Of a stretch of 64,000 nucleotides of DNA, positions 52,717-60,801 are shown in pieces. Under the pieces are notes generated by a model. The model was not told where the DNA came from. It did not search any database and saw only the letters and a program-made list of their open reading frames with translations. The position numbers and the translations under genes were made by a program. The stretch comes from Nostoc calcicola FACHB-3891. Lineage in GTDB: Bacteria > Cyanobacteriota > Cyanobacteriia > Cyanobacteriales > Nostocaceae. Every line of letters begins with the position of its first letter. The first letter of the stretch is position 1. The DNA lies in NCBI RefSeq assembly GCF_014697355.1, contig NZ_JACJRQ010000039.1, positions 1-64,000 on the forward strand. Direction: 5' to 3'.

Positions 52717-53700
52717 ATGCAAAGACAAATTATAACAACAGGATTTTTGCTGTTATCTTTGATATTTCCACTCAAAGTATTAGCAAAGGATTATGACAAT
52801 ATTTACGTCTTTGGAGACAGTTTTTCTGATACTGGTAATGTATTTAATGCCACTAATGGAATCATTCCTCCAAGTCCAACTTACTCTAATGGGCGTTTTT
52901 CTAATGGTAAAATTTGGGTTGATTATCTTGCCTCCGATCTAGGATTAACATTAAATCTGAAAAATAACTTTGCTTTTGGTGGTGCGACTACAGGAACTGA
53001 AAATATTGGTTTGCCAAGCTTACCAGGATTGCAGCAACAGATAAATAGTTTTGTATCAGCAAATGAAACCGCCGATCCTAATGCTCTATATATTATTTGG
53101 GCTGGCACTAATGACTACCTAAGTTACTTTTTCGATGGCGATCCCAACCCTACCAATGCAGTGGTAAATTTATCAGCGGCGTTGACATCGCTTGTTGCTG
53201 ATGGCGCTAGAGATATCATGGTGGTCAACTTGCCAGATTTGGGAAAATTACCTGTTGCAAATTTCAATAGTCAACGTTCCAACTTATTCAACACATTCAC
53301 CAGCACACATAACTCTAGCTTAAACGTGACACTCAAATCTTTGAGGCAACAATTAAGTCCCGACATCAACATTATAGAACTGAATGTTAATTCCCTATTT
53401 GATAGGATTATTGCTGCTCCAGAGGAATTCGGTTTTACAAACGTGACCAACTCTTGTATTAGCGAAGACTTATCAGTAGTTCCCATAGATGTTCCCACAC
53501 AACAAGTTTTATGTAACCCTGAAAAATTTTTGTTTTGGGATGAAGTCCATCCTACAACTACTACTCATAAACTGATTGGAGAATTAGCATTCTCAGCACT
53601 TGAGCCAGTACCAGTACCCGAACCATCTGCTGGATTAGGGATGCTAGTATGCAGCGTTTTAAGTGCAGTTTCGCTACTGAAACGTAAAATAGCCAACTGA
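52717..53700 (+). CDS. Secreted SGNH/GDSL esterase with PEP-CTERM anchor
   Basis: 327 residues. The signal peptide (MQRQIITTGFLLLSLIFPLKVLAK) is followed by the GDSL block I FGDSFSDTGN (about residue 32). Further blocks are FGGATTG, IIWAGTNDYL and WDEVHPTTTTHKLIG, carrying the Ser-Asp-His. The end is VPEPSAGLGMLVCSVLSAVSLLKRKIA, a PEP-CTERM sorting signal. It is an exported esterase or lipase of the family that includes outer-membrane and thermolabile-hemolysin-like members. It begins 41 nt after the KAS III gene on the same strand, so it may belong to the unit, but the gap allows an independent promoter. Confidence 0.93.
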   Translation: MQRQIITTGFLLLSLIFPLKVLAKDYDNIYVFGDSFSDTGNVFNATNGIIPPSPTYSNGRFSNGKIWVDYLASDLGLTLNLKNNFAFGGATTGTENIGLPSLPGLQQQINSFVSANETADPNALYIIWAGTNDYLSYFFDGDPNPTNAVVNLSAALTSLVADGARDIMVVNLPDLGKLPVANFNSQRSNLFNTFTSTHNSSLNVTLKSLRQQLSPDINIIELNVNSLFDRIIAAPEEFGFTNVTNSCISEDLSVVPIDVPTQQVLCNPEKFLFWDEVHPTTTTHKLIGELAFSALEPVPVPEPSAGLGMLVCSVLSAVSLLKRKIAN

Positions 53701-53760
53701 ATTAGCGCTTGATCGCAATCCAGGTTTACTCTGTATTATCACTGTAATACTTAATTGTCA

Positions 53761-56700
53761 TTAATACTCGACTGCTCCTAAGGCTTTTAAAGTATCCTTC
53801 TGAGACTCAGTTAAGCCAGTTATACTAGTGATATTCATTCCCTGGTAAGGATTTTTGCTTCTCAAAGTTTTCACGCATTCACCTGTTTCTACATCCCAAA
53901 TCTTAATTGTCTCATCTTCACTGCAACTGACCACAGTCTGACCATCGAAACTAAAGGTAACCGACCAAACCCACCTAGTATGTCCTGATAAAGTTCTTAA
54001 GCAGCTACCTGTGTTAACATCCCAAAGTTTCACTGTTTGGTCACCACTACCACTCGCCAGTATGCGACCATCCAAACTGAAAGCAACTGAGTATACAGTA
54101 TTTGTATGCCCTTGCAAAGTTTTAAGACACCGACCAGTGCTGACATCCCAAAGTTTCATCGTTTGGTCACCGCTGCCGCTAGCTAGAGTGCAACCATCCG
54201 CACTGAAGGCGACTGAATATATCCAGTCAGTATGACCTTGCAGAGTCTGAAGGCATCGACTAGTGCAAACATCCCAGAGTTTCACTGTTCGGTCATGACT
54301 ACCACTGGCTAATGTATGACTGTTAGGATTGAAAGTGACTGACCATGTTCTACCATTATGTTCTTGTAAAGTATTGAGGCATTGACCAGTGCTGATATCC
54401 CATACTCTTATTGTTTGGTCATCGCTACCACTGGCAAGAAAATAACTGTCGGCACTAAAAGTCACTGATGTAACTCGATTACTATGTCCTCTGAAGATTT
54501 TAAGACATTTACCAGTACTCAGATTCCATAACCTTACAGTTCGGTCTTCGCTGCCACTAGCAAGTAATTGAGAATCAGGGCTAAAAACAACTGATGTGAC
54601 TCTCCTACCATGTCCGTGCAAAGTTTTGAGACACTTACCAGTCGTAGCATCCCACAGTGTCACTGTTTGGTCATTACTGCCACTAGCAAGGATGTTATCG
54701 TTTGGACTGACAGCAACTGACCATATCCCATTGTTGTAACCCTGGAAAGTCTTAATGCATTGACCAGTGCTGATATTCCATAACTTTATCGTTTGATCGT
54801 CACTGCTACTGACACAGATATTTTGATTTATACATACCGCTAGCGACCATACCCTACTTCTATGTCCCTGTAGAGTTTTAAGGCATTCACCAGTACTGAA
54901 ATCCCATACCCTAACTGTTTGGTCATCACCGCAACTAACAAGAGCACTACCATCTACACTGAAGGTAACTGAATGTATTAAGTCAGTATGCCCCTGTAAA
55001 ATTTTGATACATTTACCAGTATTCGTGTCCCAAAGTTTAACTGTTTGGTCATGGCTCCCACTAGCTAGTGTATTACCGTCAGGGCTGAAAGCGACTGAGT
55101 ATACCCTCTGGGTGTGACCCTCTAAGGTGTGAATACATAAACTGCTGTTAATATCCCACAGCCTTACTTTATAGTCATCATTTCCACTGGCCAACATATC
55201 ACCTTTTGGACTAAAGGCAACTGACCATACACTACAACCATCTTCCTGTAAAGTTTTGAGGCATTTGCTTGTACTGATATTCCACAGTTTCACTGTTTGG
55301 TCATCACTGCCACTAGCAAGAACCTGACCGTTGGGGCTAAAAGTAACTGAACGAACCCCACCAGTATGACCCTCCAAGGTTTTGAAACACTGACCAGTAC
55401 TGATATCCCACAGCTTTATTGTTTGGTCATTACTGCCACTGGCAAGAACCTGACCGTCGGGACTAAAAGTGACTGACCAAACCCAACCAGCATGACCCTT
55501 ACAAGTCATAAGTTGCTGACTATTCGCAACTTCGTACAAGCGAATTTCTCCATTGGTATCACCAGTAGCTAAAAGTTTACCATTAGGGCTAAAGGCTACC
55601 GAAAAAATACCACCAAAGGTTTCGACAAAAACAGACTTAGCTAAATGGGCATGAGCAAAATTTGTATTATGCAACTTTACATTCTGCAAGTCGGCTTGCC
55701 AAATAGTTAGATAAGAAAAATCATAACCGCCCAGATCTGTTTCTAAATGACAAAGGAGATTAAAGACATTTCCTGCCGTATAACTTTGTTCTAGAGGGGA
55801 TGTCTCTCGTAGAGTTCCTAAAATTTGAGCTAAGTGATTTTCTAGGGTTTTTTTACTTCTAAAGACAGTAAGCAGACCATCTAAAACTGGTTTGATAATC
55901 AGGCGAATTTGAGTATCTTTAACATAATCTTTACCCGTCGCCTTCATGAGAGCGTGACGCCTGAATAAATCAATATTTTCAGTGACAATCTCTTCATAAA
56001 CTTTTTCTATCAAGCTAGTAGTCACATACTCCATGACTACTGGTTGAAGCGTAAAAAAAGATACAGTTTTTTCAATGAGTGTAAACTTAGCTTTCTCGAT
56101 TAGCGATCGCCTTCCCAACGATTCTACAGCCTCTAGCAATTTTGCTTGCGGTATTGGTGATATAATATCCTCCCGCAATTCTTTTAGTGTTATAGACTCC
56201 CGATTAATCGCTAGCCAGTACATTATGTCCTTTTCTAAATCTGACAAGCGCTCAAACTGCTGCTCTAAAACATCACGAATGTCGCCAAAAACAGCTGTGT
56301 CTTGTTGCAAAAATTCAGCCACGTTACCATCAAAAATATCTTGAATGGTCGTGGCAACTATCTTCAAGGCTAATGGATTGCCTGCATAGCGTTCAATCAT
56401 CACTTTCCATCGATCTTCTGCGCCAGATAGTCCTTTGAGTTTTAAGATTTCTTGCCCTTCTACCACCTTTAAGCCACTTAGTGCTAATGAGCGAACAGGT
56501 AGTGCTTCTCCTTCCAATAATGCTACTTCTTTAGGTTTTTCCCTACTAGTAAGCATTAAGCAGCTTTGGTGAGTTGCTTCTCCTACCCGCGTTAAAAGCT
56601 CACCGTATTCTTCATATCCTTCTCGATAAACTCCAGCGCGGCTACCACTGCGGAGAATTGATTCTGCATTATCAAGTATCAGTAAACAACGATTATTTTG

Positions 56701-57303
56701 CAAATAATCGAGTAGTCGGGATAATCGATCGCTAAAGCTTTCTGGTAAGTTATCCTCTGTTTGGTGTTCGTCAGATAAAAATTGGATTAAATTACTGAGA
56801 ACAATTTTAACAGGCGGGGCTTCTCGTAGCGATCGCCAGATAACGTACTCAAAGTTTTCCTGAATCTGTTGAGCAAACTTTACAGACAGCGTTGTTTTAC
56901 CAATACCTCCTATTCCCAATACTGTCACCAATCGGCATTGTTCATCAACAATCCATTGTTCTAACGTACTCAGTTCTTCTGTACGTCCATAAAAAACTGA
57001 TGTAAAGATAGCGTCTCCCCAATCTAGACGACTATTTGAGCTTGAATAGTCACTTTTATCTATTTTTAAGGAAAAAGCTGAAAACAGCTTCTCAATAGTC
57101 TGTTTATCAACACCTCCTTCGCGATTCAATACTTTCGAGATCGTACCAGAATATAATCCAGAACGTGCGCTCATTTCTTCGAGAGTGTACCTGTTTCCAA
57201 AATTTTCTTTTGCTTCTGACTGATGCTTTGCTTCCTTAATTTTTTGCAAACCCTTAGTAGTAAGTGCAACGCCGCGCTTGCGTCTCCAATTCTGTAAAGT
57301 CAT
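53761..57303 (-). CDS. HTH / NB-ARC / WD40 STAND protein
   Basis: 1180 residues. A helix-turn-helix N-terminus (about 39-80, LEEMSARSGLYSGTISKVLNREG) precedes the NB-ARC NTPase. There, Walker A is GIGGIGKTT at about 131-139, Walker B is CLLILDNAE near 206, LTSREKP is the sensor and GNPLALKIVA follows. A pentapeptide-like linker (FSYLTIWQADLQNV) leads to 14 WD40 repeats of 42 residues (about 556-1145, LASGSxDQTVKLWD type), enough for two seven-bladed propellers. STAND proteins of this build are signal-dependent switches, some in antiphage defence. The ligand and output are unknown. It is convergent with the GDSL gene. Confidence 0.94.
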   Translation of the reverse strand: MTLQNWRRKRGVALTTKGLQKIKEAKHQSEAKENFGNRYTLEEMSARSGLYSGTISKVLNREGGVDKQTIEKLFSAFSLKIDKSDYSSSNSRLDWGDAIFTSVFYGRTEELSTLEQWIVDEQCRLVTVLGIGGIGKTTLSVKFAQQIQENFEYVIWRSLREAPPVKIVLSNLIQFLSDEHQTEDNLPESFSDRLSRLLDYLQNNRCLLILDNAESILRSGSRAGVYREGYEEYGELLTRVGEATHQSCLMLTSREKPKEVALLEGEALPVRSLALSGLKVVEGQEILKLKGLSGAEDRWKVMIERYAGNPLALKIVATTIQDIFDGNVAEFLQQDTAVFGDIRDVLEQQFERLSDLEKDIMYWLAINRESITLKELREDIISPIPQAKLLEAVESLGRRSLIEKAKFTLIEKTVSFFTLQPVVMEYVTTSLIEKVYEEIVTENIDLFRRHALMKATGKDYVKDTQIRLIIKPVLDGLLTVFRSKKTLENHLAQILGTLRETSPLEQSYTAGNVFNLLCHLETDLGGYDFSYLTIWQADLQNVKLHNTNFAHAHLAKSVFVETFGGIFSVAFSPNGKLLATGDTNGEIRLYEVANSQQLMTCKGHAGWVWSVTFSPDGQVLASGSNDQTIKLWDISTGQCFKTLEGHTGGVRSVTFSPNGQVLASGSDDQTVKLWNISTSKCLKTLQEDGCSVWSVAFSPKGDMLASGNDDYKVRLWDINSSLCIHTLEGHTQRVYSVAFSPDGNTLASGSHDQTVKLWDTNTGKCIKILQGHTDLIHSVTFSVDGSALVSCGDDQTVRVWDFSTGECLKTLQGHRSRVWSLAVCINQNICVSSSDDQTIKLWNISTGQCIKTFQGYNNGIWSVAVSPNDNILASGSNDQTVTLWDATTGKCLKTLHGHGRRVTSVVFSPDSQLLASGSEDRTVRLWNLSTGKCLKIFRGHSNRVTSVTFSADSYFLASGSDDQTIRVWDISTGQCLNTLQEHNGRTWSVTFNPNSHTLASGSHDRTVKLWDVCTSRCLQTLQGHTDWIYSVAFSADGCTLASGSGDQTMKLWDVSTGRCLKTLQGHTNTVYSVAFSLDGRILASGSGDQTVKLWDVNTGSCLRTLSGHTRWVWSVTFSFDGQTVVSCSEDETIKIWDVETGECVKTLRSKNPYQGMNITSITGLTESQKDTLKALGAVEY

Positions 57304-57402
57304 GTATTAATTCACCGTTTGCATAATCGCCTGTGACTAAAAAGAATGATCTAGCAGGTTGCTGTAGATATTAAGTGATATTTGTAACAAAGGAAAAATC
57401 CC

Positions 57403-57510
57403 ATGTTGCAGAGGATTAAAAAAATTCTAAAGCCAAAATGTTCACCGCTCAAAGCTACATTAGGCAATCCACTCGTTTCGATCGGTCAACAGCCTTTGCT
57501 CCATAGATAA
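57403..57510 (+). CDS. Possible short ORF (35 residues)
   Basis: ATG preceded by AAAGGA at about 8 nt. The product would be MLQRIKKILKPKCSPLKATLG and onward, basic. No family is known. It lies between the STAND gene and the first RHH gene; coding status is unproven. Confidence 0.2.
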   Translation: MLQRIKKILKPKCSPLKATLGNPLVSIGQQPLLHR

Positions 57511-57746
57511 ACTAATGTGCGGGTTATTGCTGAGATCCTTATGTTTAACTAAAAGCTTGTTGGATTTGGGTAATGCTAGATTCATTACGTATGATGCTAG
57601 CTCATTAATACACTAAGTTCTCAGTAATCCCATTGGGGGATAAAGCTTAAGTTCAATCTTAAAATCTCGATTTTCACTGGTAAAGATGGTTGTGAATTGG
57701 CAATCTTGATAAAGAAAGTTTGTAAACACTTAGTCTATTAATACTA

Positions 57747-57926
57747 ATGAATAAGACTGCCGTCGAGAGATTTTCTAGTCTAGCAACCTCCACAAAAAAA
57801 AGGACGCTCAAGCGAATCACTATAAACCTGGCATCAGATGAGGCCCAGAACCTCGAAAAGTATTGTGAACAGACAGGAAAAACAGCAACGGATGTGATTC
57901 AGGAACTCATTCGAGCGTTGCCATGA
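57747..57926 (+). CDS. Ribbon-helix-helix protein, copy A
   Basis: A 59-residue protein starting MNKTAVERFSSLATSTKKR. Its second half, LKRITINLASDEAQNLEKYCEQTGKTATDVIQELIRALP, has the RHH pattern: a beta strand (RITINL), then two helices with TATDVIQELI. This is the CopG/Arc class of small DNA-binding dimers, often antitoxins or plasmid regulators. It is paralogous to the inverted gene at 58357-58503 (about 75% identity over the RHH part), with 430 bp between them. No toxin gene is adjacent. Confidence 0.78.
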   Translation: MNKTAVERFSSLATSTKKRTLKRITINLASDEAQNLEKYCEQTGKTATDVIQELIRALP

Positions 57927-58356
57927 CCTAAATTTTCACATTAGGTTTCAAAAGTTCATAGTCCAAAACAGGCAGTGTTAAAGTTGAGAAACATTCTCTC
58001 ACTCCCGATTTTGCAATCTAAATAATGGTTATTATGTCATTTTGTTTACGAATCAAAATAGAGGACAGAAGGTAAAAGTAATTCTAAAAAATCCGATCGG
58101 ATTTTTTAGAGGTACTGCAAAATAATAAGATTTGTGTGGACATACGTACTTAGTATACTATGTTCGATTGATGACACTAAGACGATTCGGATCGCTAGTG
58201 CCGCCAAAATGATAGTTTCCTTGTTTAAATACCACACAGTTGTGCCTCTAGCATAGGTGGCTTTTTAGAAGCGTACTGCGCCCGCCGTAAACGAGTGCAG
58301 CACGCCATTGCTAAACTGTTACGTCTCAATCATCACTAACAAATTGCGAACTACTT
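57927..58356. other. Spacer between the two RHH genes
   Basis: No gene. Contains the perfect palindrome at 58083-58110 and a GC-rich block near 58260-58310. It may include promoter or operator sites for the RHH proteins. Confidence 0.45.
58083..58110. terminator. 28-bp perfect palindrome, bidirectional terminator-like
   Basis: TCTAAAAAATCC-GATC-GGATTTTTTAGA, exactly self-complementary. It carries A-rich and T-rich ends on both sides and lies between two facing genes, so it could terminate both or be a binding site for the RHH dimers. Confidence 0.55.
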
Positions 58357-58503
58357 TCATTTCATCGCTGGCAAAGCTCGAATGAGTTCTCGAATGACAT
58401 CCGTTGCTGGTCTGCCCGTCTGTTCACAATACTTTTCAAGGTTCTTGGCTTCATTCGATGCCAAGTTTACAGTAATTCGCTTGACCGCCCATTTTTTGTT
58501 CAT
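58357..58503 (-). CDS. Ribbon-helix-helix protein, copy B
   Basis: About 48 residues from MNKKWAVKRITVNL, with ASNEAKNLEKYCEQTGRPATDVIRELIRALPAMK, the same RHH fold as copy A. The frame remains open to a TTG at 58653 right after a stop. Those 50 extra residues do not resemble copy A and may be a remnant, so the ATG at 58503 is preferred. Convergent with copy A. Confidence 0.72.
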   Translation of the reverse strand: MNKKWAVKRITVNLASNEAKNLEKYCEQTGRPATDVIRELIRALPAMK

Positions 58504-59418
58504 GCTCAAACAGTTAAATCGTGTATTGATAACTTCAAAACCTGATTTTACCTTTCCTACTAGGAAGTAACCTAAATTTCGGCTCGCCGCCGAGATAACC
58601 GTAAACTCAGGATAGGTTGTAAGTAAATATTGCAGTTGTATCTTATTATCCAATCACATTTTTAATCACCTAATTTTTTCTCCTTACACGGTTGTAAATA
58701 AACGTTTTTTAGGAAACAAAACAGCCCTGCTTCTTCAGCGAAGTCTGGACTATTTAGGTTTGCGGCTCTGAGTGCGTAAGTTATAGAAACCTATACAGAA
58801 AAGCCAGAAGCGATCGCTTACTACATCGGTGGAATATTTCAGTAGTATTAAATACTCTGATGATTCGGGTATCTAGTTAATTCTTGATACCCCAGAATTT
58901 GCCGTAGAGCAATTTCATTGTCAACCCGCTTCACTCGTCTCAATAAACTTAGTTTCCTTGTCAGAATGACTACTCTATCGTTGTGGTTGGTTCCAGAATT
59001 TAGCCCCAATTGCAACCAATTTATAATTAAGATTGCTGAAGAAAGCCTTAACCTAAATTTGTACTAATTTTAACTCAACCTTTGCTCAAGCTGTATGCCT
59101 TAGTAAGAAGATTGTGTAGTAACTGTGATAAAATACGGTATTCCAATCGGCTTATAGATGTATTGTATCCATCAACCAAAAGTGTAGAAGCCAAATTGAA
59201 GGCTCTGACTAGTAGCTTCCTAGCGTGTTCAGGATTATGGATTTATGAAACTGTGACTTAACCAATTACACACACTCTGAGCCAACCAAATTAACTGGAG
59301 CGTAGACCCATAAAACACACAAATGCTTGTTGCATAGTGGAAAATCACCTGTCTACGCCAACAGGATGACATTTGCATGTTTTCTGTGGAGTTTTGTTAC
59401 TAAACTTGAGGAGTAAAA
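58504..59418. other. 900-bp region with no gene supported
   Basis: Includes the unassigned upstream part of copy B's frame (58504-58653, protein-like segment YLLTTYPEFTVISAASRNLG), possibly a gene remnant. The rest is AT-rich with no convincing hairpin. Confidence 0.45.
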
Positions 59419-59919
59419 ATGCTTGAGGCTATCGCTGTTGCTTGGTTATTACTATTCTTTGGCGATTTCCTATCTACATTCATTTACCACGTACCCGAGC
59501 ATGTTTTTGGTAGCCTTCATTTAAAAACGCACCACTCCTGGAAGAAGGACTTTCGTCACTATGCTATTTTGACTTTCAATCCCCAAGTTCTTTTAGATGG
59601 TATCTTGGGAGCTTTGCCTTATATACTCATAGCGATAGTTCTCTGGTCTTTTTCTCCCATCGGCGTTATCTTTGGACTACTGCTTGGTCAGTTTCATGTA
59701 TGGTGGAGACACATAAGTGTCTTGGGTTGGCAAACTCCAAAGCCTGTAAATATTTTATGCCAAATTCTATTTATTACTACTCCTGAGAGACACTGGTTAC
59801 ATCATCACAAAACTAATTTGGGTTTTGGCGATATTTTTACCTTCTTTGAACAACCTGCACAAATCTGGTTACGCTGGCTAAGGCTGCTGAGGGTTCGTTT
59901 TCGCTACTCTCGTATTTAA
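59419..59919 (+). CDS. Fatty-acid-hydroxylase-superfamily membrane protein (short)
   Basis: A protein of 166 residues with about four hydrophobic segments and the His clusters of the superfamily: HVPEH (24-28), HLKTHHSW (34-41), HVWWRH (93-98) and RHWLHHHKTN (about 123-132). These coordinate a di-iron centre in sterol desaturases and fatty acid hydroxylases. It is shorter than classic members (200-300 residues). A GAGGAG RBS precedes the ATG. The substrate is unknown (carotenoid, lipid or alkane are all possible). Confidence 0.85.
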   Translation: MLEAIAVAWLLLFFGDFLSTFIYHVPEHVFGSLHLKTHHSWKKDFRHYAILTFNPQVLLDGILGALPYILIAIVLWSFSPIGVIFGLLLGQFHVWWRHISVLGWQTPKPVNILCQILFITTPERHWLHHHKTNLGFGDIFTFFEQPAQIWLRWLRLLRVRFRYSRI

Positions 59920-60801
59920 CTGAAGCTAGGGCGTGTTTTCAAACTCGCTGTCATAAATCTTAAAAATGCGAGGTGTTGAAAATAATATCTCGCATTTAGT
60001 TGCTAAATACAGTCAGGTTCACAAACCAAGGCTGACGATTTATAAAGTATAAAAAAATACTCTATTTTTTCATAAAAATACTAAAAATGTGGAGTGAGCG
60101 ATCGCCTGTTTGTTTTTGTTCTTGATGACATCAGTGGATGTTTTCGGCAAATGATTTGATTATCAAAATAAAAAGTATACATAAAACTCAGTAATTATTA
60201 GATACATCTATCAGGAAGTATGAAGATTTTTCTGAAAAGATAGACATCTAAGTAAATATTCGGTATTTAGTTACTATTAGGTTATTTAGATGTTTCCTGT
60301 TTTCCAGCTAGATATTCAGGGGCGATGCCTACGGCGGCAAGCTACGCCAATAACGACGAGTGCATAAAGATTCCCTATTTTATGCCGTGTCAAGCGTTCC
60401 CTACTTTCGCTAGTAAGACTTATGCATTGACAAACAAACTAAATTATGGATTGTGGATTTTAGTGATTTCAGCTTGATTTTTTAACTGTTTTTCATCTAA
60501 GCCTGTGGTAAATCTTTGCCTGGGCTAGTGATGAAGAATGATTTGAATCAGCGTGAAACTAATTGTTTTTATGAATCCACACCCTCAGAAGTCTGTACAG
60601 TGCTTAAGACTTAGATAGTCCTCAATATTTGCAAGCCCATCAAAGAGTGAACGTTCAAAGAAAAATTGCTAACCCTCAAGGCTGATATGAAGTATGCCGA
60701 AACATTCAACTCTCGGCTAATTTTTCTGCTCTCAAACAGGAGTAATAGCAACGCCAAGAACTTAAGTGACTGCAAAAAATCAATTCAGGTAGGAAAAAGT
60801 T
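59920..60801. other. 880-bp upstream region of the RTX gene
   Basis: No gene. Has a dispersed GC-rich fragment near 60324-60350 (atgcctacggcggcaag) and AT-rich sequence. It is probably the promoter region of the RTX protein. Confidence 0.5.
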
